Assembly (NCBI GenBank): GCA_039105265.1
Contig: JAPFFF010000082.1
Location: forward strand, 62,001 to 126,000
Length of the DNA stretch: 64,000 nt
Direction: 5' to 3'
Origin: Tritrichomonas musculus
Taxonomy: Eukaryota; Parabasalia; Tritrichomonadida; Tritrichomonadidae
Positions 11,016 to 25,200 of the stretch are shown piece after piece (within the stretch, counting starts at the first letter, position 1; the number at the start of each line of letters is the position of its first letter). The notes beneath the pieces were generated by a model, which was given only the letters and a program-made list of their open reading frames with translations, searched no databases and was not told where the DNA came from. Position numbers and translations under genes: made by a program.

Positions 11016-11539
11016 TTTATAATTATCTTACAAAAGTGTTTGAGATTTATGTTTTATTTAACTCTGTTCACTTGTGAGAAACGTTTGAATAAGAATAATT
11101 GATATTGCGATTTAATTTTTACTGATTTTACTTAATTTCGAAATCGTTTATAATTATCTTACAAAAGTGTTTGAGATTTGTGTTTTATTTAACTCTGTTC
11201 ACTTGTGAGAAACGTTTGAATAAGAATAATTGATATTGCGATTTAATCTTTATTGATTTTACTTAATTTCGAAATCGTTTTTAATTATCTTACAAAAGTG
11301 TTTGAGATTTGTGTTTTATTTAACTCTGTTCATTTGTGAGAAACGTTTGAATAAGAATAACTGAGATTAAGCTTTAATTTTTACTGATTTTACTTAATTT
11401 CGAAATCGTTTTTAATTATCTTACAAAAGTGTTTGAGATTTGTGTTTTATTTAACTCTGTTCACTTGTGAGAAACGTTTGAATAAGAATAATTGATATTG
11501 CGATTTAATCTTTATTGATTTTACTTAATTTCGAAATCG

Positions 11540-12456
11540 TTTTTAATTATCTTACAAAAGTGTTTGAGATTTGTGTTTTATTTAACTCTGTTCACTTGTG
11601 AGAAACGTTTGAATAAGAATAACTGAGATTAAGCTTTAATTTTTACTGATTTTACTTAATTTCGAAATCGTTTTTAATTATCTTACAAAAGTGTTTGAGA
11701 TTTGTGTTTTATTTAACTCTGTTCATTTGTGAGAAACGTTTGAATAAGAATAACTGAGATTAAGCTTTAATTTTTATTGATTTTACTTAATTTCGAAATC
11801 GTTTATAATTATCTTACAAAAGTGTTTGAGATTTGTGTTTTATTTAACTCTGTTCATTTGTGAGAAACGTTTGAATAAGAATAACTGAGATTAAGCTTTA
11901 ATTTTTATTGATTTTACTTAATTTCGAAATCGTTTTTAATTATCTTACAAAAGTGTTTGAGATTTGTGTTTTATTTAACTCTGTTCACTTGTGAGAAACG
12001 TTTGAATAAGAATAACTGAGATTAAGCTTTAATTTTTACTGATTTTACTTAATTTCGAAATCGTTTATAATTATCTTACAAAAGTGTTTGAGATTTGTGT
12101 TTTATTTAACTCTGTTCACTTGTGAGAAACGTTTGAATAAGAATAATTGATATTGCGATTTAATCTTTATTGATTTTACTTAATTTCGAAATCGTTTTTA
12201 ATTATCTTACAAAAGTGTTTGAGATTTGTGTTTTATTTAACTCTGTTCATTTGTGAGAAACGTTTGAATAAGAATAACTGAGATTAAGCTTTAATTTTTA
12301 TTGATTTTACTTAATTTCGAAATCGTTTATAATTATCTTACAAAAGTGTTTGAGATTTGTGTTTTATTTAACTCTGTTCATTTGTGAGAAACGTTTGAAT
12401 AAGAATAACTGAGATTAAGCTTTAATTTTTACTGATTTTACTTAATTTCGAAATCG
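11540..12456 (+). repeat. Seven-unit block, copy 1
   Basis: TcR3q, TtR3r, AtR3r, TcR3q, AcR1p, TtR3r, AtR3q. The same seven types recur in order at 16387-17303 (4847 bp away, 37 units) and 24378-25294. After this copy the array passes to a cg2q run instead of the AtW2q unit that follows the other two. Confidence 0.85.
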
Positions 12457-12587
12457 TTTATAATTATCTTACAAAAGTGTTTGAGATTTATGTTTTATTT
12501 AACTCTGTTCACTTGTGAGAAACGTTTGAATAGGAATAATTGAGATTAAGCTTTAATTTTTACTGATTTTACTTAATTTCGAAATCG

Positions 12588-14159
12588 TTTATAATTATCT
12601 TACAAAAGTGTTTGAGATTTGTGTTTTATTTAACTCTGTTCACTTGTGAGAAACGTTTGAATAGGAATAATTGAGATTAAGCTTTAATTTTTACTGATTT
12701 TACTTAATTTCGAAATCGTTTATAATTATCTTACAAAAGTGTTTGAGATTTATGTTTTATTTAACTCTGTTCACTTGTGAGAAACGTTTGAATAAGAATA
12801 ATTGATATTGCGATTTAATCTTTATTGATTTTACTTAATTTCGAAATCGTTTATAATTATCTTACAAAAGTGTTTGAGATTTGTGTTTTATTTAACTCTG
12901 TTCACTTGTGAGAAACGTTTGAATAGGAATAATTGAGATTAAGCTTTAATTTTTACTGATTTTACTTAATTTCGAAATCGTTTTTAATTATCTTACAAAA
13001 GTGTTTGAGATTTGTGTTTTATTTAACTCTGTTCACTTGTGAGAAACGTTTGAATAGGAATAATTGAGATTAAGCTTTAATTTTTACTGATTTTACTTAA
13101 TTTCGAAATCGTTTATAATTATCTTACAAAAGTGTTTGAGATTTGTGTTTTATTTAACTCTGTTCACTTGTGAGAAACGTTTGAATAGGAATAATTGAGA
13201 TTAAGCTTTAATTTTTACTGATTTTACTTAATTTCGAAATCGTTTTTAATTATCTTACAAAAGTGTTTGAGATTTGTGTTTTATTTAACTCTGTTCACTT
13301 GTGAGAAACGTTTGAATAGGAATAATTGAGATTAAGCTTTAATTTTTACTGATTTTACTTAATTTCGAAATCGTTTATAATTATCTTACAAAAGTGTTTG
13401 AGATTTGTGTTTTATTTAACTCTGTTCACTTGTGAGAAACGTTTGAATAGGAATAATTGAGATTAAGCTTTAATTTTTACTGATTTTACTTAATTTCGAA
13501 ATCGTTTATAATTATCTTACAAAAGTGTTTGAGATTTGTGTTTTATTTAACTCTGTTCACTTGTGAGAAACGTTTGAATAGGAATAATTGAGATTAAGCT
13601 TTAATCTTTATTGATTTTACTTAATTTCGAAATCGTTTATAATTATCTTACAAAAGTGTTTGAGATTTGTGTTTTATTTAACTCTGTTCACTTGTGAGAA
13701 ACGTTTGAATAGGAATAATTGAGATTAAGCTTTAATTTTTACTGATTTTACTTAATTTCGAAATCGTTTTTAATTATCTTACAAAAGTGTTTGAGATTTG
13801 TGTTTTATTTAACTCTGTTCACTTGTGAGAAACGTTTGAATAGGAATAATTGAGATTAAGCTTTAATTTTTACTGATTTTACTTAATTTCGAAATCGTTT
13901 ATAATTATCTTACAAAAGTGTTTGAGATTTGTGTTTTATTTAACTCTGTTCACTTGTGAGAAACGTTTGAATAGGAATAATTGAGATTAAGCTTTAATTT
14001 TTACTGATTTTACTTAATTTCGAAATCGTTTATAATTATCTTACAAAAGTGTTTGAGATTTGTGTTTTATTTAACTCTGTTCACTTGTGAGAAACGTTTG
14101 AATAGGAATAATTGAGATTAAGCTTTAATTTTTACTGATTTTACTTAATTTCGAAATCG
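12588..14159 (+). repeat. Near-homogeneous cg2q run
   Basis: Twelve units, eleven of them cg2q (the exception is AacR1p at 12719-12849). Position 4 varies between A and T, and one unit (13505-13635) has the CTTTATTG ending. It looks like recent local expansion of one type. Confidence 0.85.
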
Positions 14160-17100
14160 TTTATAATTATCTTACAAAAGTGTTTGAGATTTGTGTTTTA
14201 TTTAACTCTGTTCACTTGTGAGAAACGTTTGAATAGGAATAATTGATATTGCGATTTAATTTTTACTGATTTTACTTAATTTCGAAATCGTTTTTAATTA
14301 TCTTACAAAAGTGTTTGAGATTTGTGTTTTATTTAACTCTGTTCACTTGTGAGAAACGTTTGAATAAGAATAATTGATATTGCGATTTAATTTTTATTGA
14401 TTTTACTTAATTTCGAAATCGTTTTTAATTATCTTACAAAAGTGTTTGAGATTTGTGTTTTATTTAACTCTGTTCACTTGTGAGAAACGTTTGAATAAGA
14501 ATAATTGATATTGCGATTTAATCTTTATTGATTTTACTTAATTTCGAAATCGTTTTTAATTATCTTACAAAAGTGTTTGAGATTTGTGTTTTATTTAACT
14601 CTGTTCACTTGTGAGAAACGTTTGAATAAGAATAATTGATATTGCGATTTAATCTTTATTGATTTTACTTAATTTCGAAATCGTTTTTAATTATCTTACA
14701 AAAGTGTTTGAGATTTGTGTTTTATTTAACTCTGTTCACTTGTGAGAAACGTTTGAATAAGAATAACTGAGATTAAGCTTTAATTTTTACTGATTTTACT
14801 TAATTTCGAAATCGTTTTTAATTATCTTACAAAAGTGTTTGAGATTTGTGTTTTATTTAACTCTGTTCATTTGTGAGAAACGTTTGAATAAGAATAACTG
14901 AGATTAAGCTTTAATTTTTATTGATTTTACTTAATTTCGAAATCGTTTATAATTATCTTACAAAAGTGTTTGAGATTTGTGTTTTATTTAACTCTGTTCA
15001 CTTGTGAGAAACGTTTGAATAAGAATAATTGAGATTAAGCTTTAATTTTTACTGATTTTACTTAATTTCGAAATCGTTTATAATTATCTTACAAAAGTGT
15101 TTGAGATTTATGTTTTATTTAACTCTGTTCACTTGTGAGAAACGTTTGAATAAGAATAATTGATATTGCGATTTAATCTTTATTGATTTTACTTAATTTC
15201 GAAATCGTTTTTAATTATCTTACAAAAGTGTTTGAGATTTGTGTTTTATTTAACTCTGTTCACTTGTGAGAAACGTTTGAATAGGAATAATTGAGATTAA
15301 GCTTTAATTTTTACTGATTTTACTTAATTTCGAAATCGTTTATAATTATCTTACAAAAGTGTTTGAGATTTATGTTTTATTTAACTCTGTTCACTTGTGA
15401 GAAACGTTTGAATAAGAATAATTGATATTGCGATTTAATCTTTATTGATTTTACTTAATTTCGAAATCGTTTATAATTATCTTACAAAAGTGTTTGAGAT
15501 TTGTGTTTTATTTAACTCTGTTCACTTGTGAGAAACGTTTGAATAGGAATAATTGAGATTAAGCTTTAATTTTTACTGATTTTACTTAATTTCGAAATCG
15601 TTTATAATTATCTTACAAAAGTGTTTGAGATTTGTGTTTTATTTAACTCTGTTCACTTGTGAGAAACGTTTGAATAGGAATAATTGATATTGCGATTTAA
15701 TTTTTACTGATTTTACTTAATTTCGAAATCGTTTTTAATTATCTTACAAAAGTGTTTGAGATTTGTGTTTTATTTAACTCTGTTCACTTGTGAGAAACGT
15801 TTGAATAAGAATAATTGATATTGCGATTTAATTTTTATTGATTTTACTTAATTTCGAAATCGTTTTTAATTATCTTACAAAAGTGTTTGAGATTTGTGTT
15901 TTATTTAACTCTGTTCACTTGTGAGAAACGTTTGAATAAGAATAATTGATATTGCGATTTAATCTTTATTGATTTTACTTAATTTCGAAATCGTTTATAA
16001 TTATCTTACAAAAGTGTTTGAGATTTGTGTTTTATTTAACTCTGTTCATTTGTGAGAAACGTTTGAATAAGAATAACTGAGATTAAGCTTTAATTTTTAC
16101 TGATTTTACTTAATTTCGAAATCGTTTATAATTATCTTACAAAAGTGTTTGAGATTTGTGTTTTATTTAACTCTGTTCATTTGTGAGAAACGTTTGAATA
16201 AGAATAACTGAGATTAAGCTTTAATTTTTACTGATTTTACTTAATTTCGAAATCGTTTATAATTATCTTACAAAAGTGTTTGAGATTTGTGTTTTATTTA
16301 ACTCTGTTCACTTGTGAGAAACGTTTGAATAAGAATAATTGATATTGCGATTTAATCTTTATTGATTTTACTTAATTTCGAAATCGTTTTTAATTATCTT
16401 ACAAAAGTGTTTGAGATTTGTGTTTTATTTAACTCTGTTCACTTGTGAGAAACGTTTGAATAAGAATAACTGAGATTAAGCTTTAATTTTTACTGATTTT
16501 ACTTAATTTCGAAATCGTTTTTAATTATCTTACAAAAGTGTTTGAGATTTGTGTTTTATTTAACTCTGTTCATTTGTGAGAAACGTTTGAATAAGAATAA
16601 CTGAGATTAAGCTTTAATTTTTATTGATTTTACTTAATTTCGAAATCGTTTATAATTATCTTACAAAAGTGTTTGAGATTTGTGTTTTATTTAACTCTGT
16701 TCATTTGTGAGAAACGTTTGAATAAGAATAACTGAGATTAAGCTTTAATTTTTATTGATTTTACTTAATTTCGAAATCGTTTTTAATTATCTTACAAAAG
16801 TGTTTGAGATTTGTGTTTTATTTAACTCTGTTCACTTGTGAGAAACGTTTGAATAAGAATAACTGAGATTAAGCTTTAATTTTTACTGATTTTACTTAAT
16901 TTCGAAATCGTTTATAATTATCTTACAAAAGTGTTTGAGATTTGTGTTTTATTTAACTCTGTTCACTTGTGAGAAACGTTTGAATAAGAATAATTGATAT
17001 TGCGATTTAATCTTTATTGATTTTACTTAATTTCGAAATCGTTTTTAATTATCTTACAAAAGTGTTTGAGATTTGTGTTTTATTTAACTCTGTTCATTTG

Positions 17101-17303
17101 TGAGAAACGTTTGAATAAGAATAACTGAGATTAAGCTTTAATTTTTATTGATTTTACTTAATTTCGAAATCGTTTATAATTATCTTACAAAAGTGTTTGA
17201 GATTTGTGTTTTATTTAACTCTGTTCATTTGTGAGAAACGTTTGAATAAGAATAACTGAGATTAAGCTTTAATTTTTACTGATTTTACTTAATTTCGAAA
17301 TCG

Positions 17304-17434
17304 TTTATAATTATCTTACAAAAGTGTTTGAGATTTGTGTTTTATTTAACTCTGTTCATTTGTGAGAAATGTTAGATTAAGAATAATTGAGATTAAGCTT
17401 TAATTTTTACTGATTTTACTTAATTTCGAAATCG
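17304..17434 (+). repeat. Reference unit, type AtW2q
   Basis: The V changes plus T at 74 (AAATGTTAGATTAAG), with T at 84 and the HindIII segment. It also occurs at 3668, 25295, 32369 and 41408. A version with C at 56 (cW2q) occurs at 51233, 52674, 53067, 54115, 55949 and 56473, and one cW3q at 27653. Confidence 0.9.
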
Positions 17435-17958
17435 TTTTTAATTATCTTACAAAAGTGTTTGAGATTTGTGTTTTATTTAACTCTGTTCACTTGTGAGAAA
17501 CGTTTGAATAGGAATAATTGAGATTAAGCTTTAATTTTTACTGATTTTACTTAATTTCGAAATCGTTTTTAATTATCTTACAAAAGTGTTTGAGATTTGT
17601 GTTTTATTTAACTCTGTTCATTTGTGAGAAATGTTAGAATAAGAATAACTGAGATTAAGCTTTAATTTTTACTGATTTTACTTAATTTCGAAATCGTTTA
17701 TAATTATCTTACAAAAGTGTTTGAGATTTGTGTTTTATTTAACTCTGTTCATTTGTGAGAAACGTTTGAATAAGAATAACTGAGATTAAGCTTTAATTTT
17801 TACTGATTTTACTTAATTTCGAAATCTTTTTCATTTATCTTACAAAAGTGTTTGAGATTTGTGTTTTATTTAACTCTGTTCACTTGTGAGAAACGTTTGA
17901 ATAAGAATAATTGATATTGCGATTTAATCTTTATTGATTTTACTTAATTTCGAAATCG
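17304..17958 (+). repeat. Marker cassette, copy 1 (AtW2q, cg2q, TtV3q, AtR3q, marker)
   Basis: The fifth unit (17828-17958) begins after AAATCT instead of AAATCG and reads TTTTCATTTATC: three linked substitutions (131 of the preceding unit, 5 and 7). The same five-unit order recurs at 25295, 32369 and 41408. The marker is the rarest state in the window, so shared ancestry of the four cassettes is well supported. Confidence 0.92.
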
Positions 17959-18089
17959 TTTTTAATTATCTTACAAAAGTGTTTGAGATTTGTGTTTTAT
18001 TTAACTCTGTTCACTTGTGTGAAATGTTAGATTAAGAATAACTGAGATTAAGCTTTAATTTTTACTGATTTTACTTAATTTCGAAATCG
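17959..18089 (+). repeat. Reference unit, type TcX3q
   Basis: Like W but with A to T at 62 (CACTTGTGTGAAATG), so both the 53-62 inverted repeat and the 64-71 palindrome are altered. I see it at 17959, 18483, 25950, 26474, 33548, 36037, 42587, 50054, 50185, 51888, 52019, 54901, 57259, 58700 and 62237, and none in the first 17.9 kb. It usually starts a run of cg2q units, which makes it a useful landmark for higher-order blocks. Confidence 0.9.
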
Positions 18090-18613
18090 TTTTTAATTAT
18101 CTTACAAAAGTGTTTGAGATTTGTGTTTTATTTAACTCTGTTCACTTGTGAGAAACGTTTGAATAGGAATAATTGAGATTAAGCTTTAATTTTTACTGAT
18201 TTTACTTAATTTCGAAATCGTTTATAATTATCTTACAAAAGTGTTTGAGATTTGTGTTTTATTTAACTCTGTTCACTTGTGAGAAACGTTTGAATAAGAA
18301 TAATTGATATTGCGATTTAATCTTTATTGATTTTACTTAATTTCGAAATCGTTTTTAATTATCTTACAAAAGTGTTTGAGATTTGTGTTTTATTTAACTC
18401 TGTTCACTTGTGAGAAACGTTTGAATAAGAATAATTGATATTGCGATTTAATCTTTATTGATTTTACTTAATTTCGAAATCGTTTTTAATTATCTTACAA
18501 AAGTGTTTGAGATTTGTGTTTTATTTAACTCTGTTCACTTGTGTGAAATGTTAGATTAAGAATAACTGAGATTAAGCTTTAATTTTTACTGATTTTACTT
18601 AATTTCGAAATCG

Positions 18614-21600
18614 TTTATAATTATCTTACAAAAGTGTTTGAGATTTGTGTTTTATTTAACTCTGTTCACTTGTGAGAAACGTTTGAATAGGAATAATTGA
18701 GATTAAGCTTTAATTTTTACTGATTTTACTTAATTTCGAAATCGTTTATAATTATCTTACAAAAGTGTTTGAGATTTGTGTTTTATTTAACTCTGTTCAC
18801 TTGTGAGAAACGTTTGAATAGGAATAATTGAGATTAAGCTTTAATTTTTACTGATTTTACTTAATTTCGAAATCGTTTATAATTATCTTACAAAAGTGTT
18901 TGAGATTTGTGTTTTATTTAACTCTGTTCACTTGTGAGAAACGTTTGAATAGGAATAATTGAGATTAAGCTTTAATTTTTACTGATTTTACTTAATTTCG
19001 AAATCGTTTATAATTATCTTACAAAAGTGTTTGAGATTTGTGTTTTATTTAACTCTGTTCACTTGTGAGAAACGTTTGAATAAGAATAATTGATATTGCG
19101 ATTTAATTTTTACTGATTTTACTTAATTTCGAAATCGTTTATAATTATCTTACAAAAGTGTTTGAGATTTGTGTTTTATTTAACTCTGTTCACTTGTGAG
19201 AAACGTTTGAATAAGAATAATTGATATTGCGATTTAATCTTTATTGATTTTACTTAATTTCGAAATCGTTTTTAATTATCTTACAAAAGTGTTTGAGATT
19301 TGTGTTTTATTTAACTCTGTTCACTTGTGAGAAACGTTTGAATAGGAATAATTGAGATTAAGCTTTAATTTTTACTGATTTTACTTAATTTCGAAATCGT
19401 TTATAATTATCTTACAAAAGTGTTTGAGATTTGTGTTTTATTTAACTCTGTTCACTTGTGAGAAACGTTTGAATAGGAATAATTGATATTGCGATTTAAT
19501 TTTTACTGATTTTACTTAATTTCGAAATCGTTTATAATTATCTTACAAAAGTGTTTGAGATTTGTGTTTTATTTAACTCTGTTCACTTGTGAGAAACGTT
19601 TGAATAGGAATAATTGATATTGCGATTTAATTTTTACTGATTTTACTTAATTTCGAAATCGTTTTTAATTATCTTACAAAAGTGTTTGAGATTTGTGTTT
19701 TATTTAACTCTGTTCACTTGTGAGAAACGTTTGAATAGGAATAATTGATATTGCGATTTAATTTTTACTGATTTTACTTAATTTCGAAATCGTTTTTAAT
19801 TATCTTACAAAAGTGTTTGAGATTTGTGTTTTATTTAACTCTGTTCACTTGTGAGAAACGTTTGAATAAGAATAATTGATATTGCGATTTAATCTTTATT
19901 GATTTTACTTAATTTCGAAATCGTTTATAATTATCTTACAAAAGTGTTTGAGATTTGTGTTTTATTTAACTCTGTTCATTTGTGAGAAACGTTTGAATAA
20001 GAATAACTGAGATTAAGCTTTAATTTTTACTGATTTTACTTAATTTCGAAATCGTTTTTAATTATCTTACAAAAGTGTTTGAGATTTGTGTTTTATTTAA
20101 CTCTGTTCACTTGTGAGAAACGTTTGAATAAGAATAATTGAGATTAAGCTTTAATTTTTACTGATTTTACTTAATTTCGAAATCGTTTATAATTATCTTA
20201 CAAAAGTGTTTGAGATTTGTGTTTTATTTAACTCTGTTCACTTGTGAGAAACGTTTGAATAAGAATAATTGAGATTAAGCTTTAATTTTTATTGATTTTA
20301 CTTAATTTCGAAATCGTTTTTAATTATCTTACAAAAGTGTTTGAGATTTGTGTTTTATTTAACTCTGTTCACTTGTGAGAAACGTTTGAATAGGAATAAT
20401 TGAGATTAAGCTTTAATTTTTACTGATTTTACTTAATTTCGAAATCGTTTATAATTATCTTACAAAAGTGTTTGAGATTTGTGTTTTATTTAACTCTGTT
20501 CATTTGTGAGAAACGTTTGAATAAGAATAACTGAGATTAAGCTTTAATTTTTACTGATTTTACTTAATTTCGAAATCGTTTATAATTATCTTACAAAAGT
20601 GTTTGAGATTTGTGTTTTATTTAACTCTGTTCACTTGTGAGAAACGTTTGAATAAGAATAATTGATATTGCGATTTAATTTTTATTGATTTTACTTAATT
20701 TCGAAATCGTTTATAATTATCTTACAAAAGTGTTTGAGATTTGTGTTTTATTTAACTCTGTTCATTTGTGAGAAACGTTTGAATAAGAATAACTGAGATT
20801 AAGCTTTAATTTTTACTGATTTTACTTAATTTCGAAATCGTTTATAATTATCTTACAAAAGTGTTTGAGATTTGTGTTTTATTTAACTCTGTTCACTTGT
20901 GAGAAACGTTTGAATAGGAATAATTGAGATTAAGCTTTAATTTTTACTGATTTTACTTAATTTCGAAATCGTTTATAATTATCTTACAAAAGTGTTTGAG
21001 ATTTGTGTTTTATTTAACTCTGTTCACTTGTGAGAAACGTTTGAATAAGAATAATTGAGATTAAGCTTTAATTTTTACTGATTTTACTTAATTTCGAAAT
21101 CGTTTATAATTATCTTACAAAAGTGTTTGAGATTTGTGTTTTATTTAACTCTGTTCACTTGTGAGAAACGTTTGAATAAGAATAATTGAGATTAAGCTTT
21201 AATTTTTACTGATTTTACTTAATTTCGAAATCGTTTATAATTATCTTACAAAAGTGTTTGAGATTTATGTTTTATTTAACTCTGTTCACTTGTGAGAAAC
21301 GTTTGAATAGGAATAATTGAGATTAAGCTTTAATTTTTACTGATTTTACTTAATTTCGAAATCGTTTATAATTATCTTACAAAAGTGTTTGAGATTTGTG
21401 TTTTATTTAACTCTGTTCACTTGTGAGAAACGTTTGAATAGGAATAATTGAGATTAAGCTTTAATTTTTACTGATTTTACTTAATTTCGAAATCGTTTAT
21501 AATTATCTTACAAAAGTGTTTGAGATTTGTGTTTTATTTAACTCTGTTCACTTGTGAGAAACGTTTGAATAAGAATAATTGATATTGCGATTTAATTTTT

Positions 21601-22281
21601 ATTGATTTTACTTAATTTCGAAATCGTTTATAATTATCTTACAAAAGTGTTTGAGATTTGTGTTTTATTTAACTCTGTTCACTTGTGAGAAACGTTTGAA
21701 TAAGAATAATTGAGATTAAGCTTTAATTTTTACTGATTTTACTTAATTTCGAAATCGTTTTTAATTATCTTACAAAAGTGTTTGAGATTTGTGTTTTATT
21801 TAACTCTGTTCATTTGTGAGAAACGTTAGAATAAGAATAACTGAGATTAAGCTTTAATTTTTACTGATTTTACTTAATTTCGAAATCGTTTTTAATTATC
21901 TTACAAAAGTGTTTGAGATTTGTGTTTTATTTAACTCTGTTCACTTGTGAGAAACGTTTGAATAGGAATAATTGAGATTAAGCTTTAATTTTTACTGATT
22001 TTACTTAATTTCGAAATCGTTTATAATTATCTTACAAAAGTGTTTGAGATTTGTGTTTTATTTAACTCTGTTCACTTGTGAGAAACGTTTGAATAGGAAT
22101 AATTGAGATTAAGCTTTAATTTTTACTGATTTTACTTAATTTCGAAATCGTTTATAATTATCTTACAAAAGTGTTTGAGATTTGTGTTTTATTTAACTCT
22201 GTTCACTTGTGAGAAACGTTTGAATAGGAATAATTGAGATTAAGCTTTAATTTTTACTGATTTTACTTAATTTCGAAATCG
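18614..22281 (+). repeat. Mixed units between the two 8-kb blocks
   Basis: Twenty-eight units with no long match that I could follow elsewhere: runs of cg2q and cg1q, cR1q, cR2q and cR2r, and AtR3q singletons at 19924, 20448 and 20710. The unit at 21758-21888 has AAACGTTAGAATAAG, an intermediate between the R and V haplotypes (C at 67, A at 71). Confidence 0.8.
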
Positions 22282-25200
22282 TTTATAATTATCTTACAAA
22301 AGTGTTTGAGATTTGTGTTTTATTTAACTCTGTTCACTTGTGAGAAACGTTTGAATAGGAATAATTGATATTGCGATTTAATTTTTACTGATTTTACTTA
22401 ATTTCGAAATCGTTTTTAATTATCTTACAAAAGTGTTTGAGATTTGTGTTTTATTTAACTCTGTTCACTTGTGAGAAACGTTTGAATAAGAATAATTGAT
22501 ATTGCGATTTAATCTTTATTGATTTTACTTAATTTCGAAATCGTTTTTAATTATCTTACAAAAGTGTTTGAGATTTGTGTTTTATTTAACTCTGTTCACT
22601 TGTGAGAAACGTTTGAATAAGAATAATTGATATTGCGATTTAATCTTTATTGATTTTACTTAATTTCGAAATCGTTTTTAATTATCTTACAAAAGTGTTT
22701 GAGATTTGTGTTTTATTTAACTCTGTTCACTTGTGAGAAACGTTTGAATAAGAATAATTGATATTGCGATTTAATCTTTATTGATTTTACTTAATTTCGA
22801 AATCGTTTTTAATTATCTTACAAAAGTGTTTGAGATTTGTGTTTTATTTAACTCTGTTCACTTGTGAGAAACGTTTGAATAAGAATAACTGAGATTAAGC
22901 TTTAATTTTTACTGATTTTACTTAATTTCGAAATCGTTTTTAATTATCTTACAAAAGTGTTTGAGATTTGTGTTTTATTTAACTCTGTTCATTTGTGAGA
23001 AACGTTTGAATAAGAATAACTGAGATTAAGCTTTAATTTTTATTGATTTTACTTAATTTCGAAATCGTTTATAATTATCTTACAAAAGTGTTTGAGATTT
23101 GTGTTTTATTTAACTCTGTTCACTTGTGAGAAACGTTTGAATAAGAATAATTGAGATTAAGCTTTAATTTTTACTGATTTTACTTAATTTCGAAATCGTT
23201 TATAATTATCTTACAAAAGTGTTTGAGATTTGTGTTTTATTTAACTCTGTTCACTTGTGAGAAACGTTTGAATAAGAATAATTGATATTGCGATTTAATC
23301 TTTATTGATTTTACTTAATTTCGAAATCGTTTTTAATTATCTTACAAAAGTGTTTGAGATTTGTGTTTTATTTAACTCTGTTCACTTGTGAGAAACGTTT
23401 GAATAGGAATAATTGAGATTAAGCTTTAATTTTTACTGATTTTACTTAATTTCGAAATCGTTTATAATTATCTTACAAAAGTGTTTGAGATTTATGTTTT
23501 ATTTAACTCTGTTCACTTGTGAGAAACGTTTGAATAAGAATAATTGATATTGCGATTTAATCTTTATTGATTTTACTTAATTTCGAAATCGTTTATAATT
23601 ATCTTACAAAAGTGTTTGAGATTTGTGTTTTATTTAACTCTGTTCACTTGTGAGAAACGTTTGAATAGGAATAATTGAGATTAAGCTTTAATTTTTACTG
23701 ATTTTACTTAATTTCGAAATCGTTTATAATTATCTTACAAAAGTGTTTGAGATTTGTGTTTTATTTAACTCTGTTCACTTGTGAGAAACGTTTGAATAAG
23801 AATAATTGATATTGCGATTTAATTTTTACTGATTTTACTTAATTTCGAAATCGTTTTTAATTATCTTACAAAAGTGTTTGAGATTTGTGTTTTATTTAAC
23901 TCTGTTCACTTGTGAGAAACGTTTGAATAAGAATAATTGATATTGCGATTTAATCTTTATTGATTTTACTTAATTTCGAAATCGTTTATAATTATCTTAC
24001 AAAAGTGTTTGAGATTTGTGTTTTATTTAACTCTGTTCATTTGTGAGAAACGTTTGAATAAGAATAACTGAGATTAAGCTTTAATTTTTATTGATTTTAC
24101 TTAATTTCGAAATCGTTTATAATTATCTTACAAAAGTGTTTGAGATTTGTGTTTTATTTAACTCTGTTCATTTGTGAGAAACGTTTGAATAAGAATAACT
24201 GAGATTAAGCTTTAATTTTTACTGATTTTACTTAATTTCGAAATCGTTTATAATTATCTTACAAAAGTGTTTGAGATTTGTGTTTTATTTAACTCTGTTC
24301 ACTTGTGAGAAACGTTTGAATAAGAATAATTGATATTGCGATTTAATCTTTATTGATTTTACTTAATTTCGAAATCGTTTTTAATTATCTTACAAAAGTG
24401 TTTGAGATTTGTGTTTTATTTAACTCTGTTCACTTGTGAGAAACGTTTGAATAAGAATAACTGAGATTAAGCTTTAATTTTTACTGATTTTACTTAATTT
24501 CGAAATCGTTTTTAATTATCTTACAAAAGTGTTTGAGATTTGTGTTTTATTTAACTCTGTTCATTTGTGAGAAACGTTTGAATAAGAATAACTGAGATTA
24601 AGCTTTAATTTTTATTGATTTTACTTAATTTCGAAATCGTTTATAATTATCTTACAAAAGTGTTTGAGATTTGTGTTTTATTTAACTCTGTTCATTTGTG
24701 AGAAACGTTTGAATAAGAATAACTGAGATTAAGCTTTAATTTTTATTGATTTTACTTAATTTCGAAATCGTTTTTAATTATCTTACAAAAGTGTTTGAGA
24801 TTTGTGTTTTATTTAACTCTGTTCACTTGTGAGAAACGTTTGAATAAGAATAACTGAGATTAAGCTTTAATTTTTACTGATTTTACTTAATTTCGAAATC
24901 GTTTATAATTATCTTACAAAAGTGTTTGAGATTTGTGTTTTATTTAACTCTGTTCACTTGTGAGAAACGTTTGAATAAGAATAATTGATATTGCGATTTA
25001 ATCTTTATTGATTTTACTTAATTTCGAAATCGTTTTTAATTATCTTACAAAAGTGTTTGAGATTTGTGTTTTATTTAACTCTGTTCATTTGTGAGAAACG
25101 TTTGAATAAGAATAACTGAGATTAAGCTTTAATTTTTATTGATTTTACTTAATTTCGAAATCGTTTATAATTATCTTACAAAAGTGTTTGAGATTTGTGT

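Larger units (their letters stand above)
14160..18613 (+). repeat. Higher-order block of 34 units, first large copy
   Basis: It aligns unit by unit with 22282-26604. The first 13 units (14160-15862) match at an offset of 8122 bp with four small differences. One extra TcR1p unit (15863-15993) is present only here. The last 20 units (15994-18613) match at an offset of 7991 bp, and by eye only the first differs at a diagnostic site (q or r). It contains the seven-unit block, the marker cassette and two X units. Confidence 0.88.
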
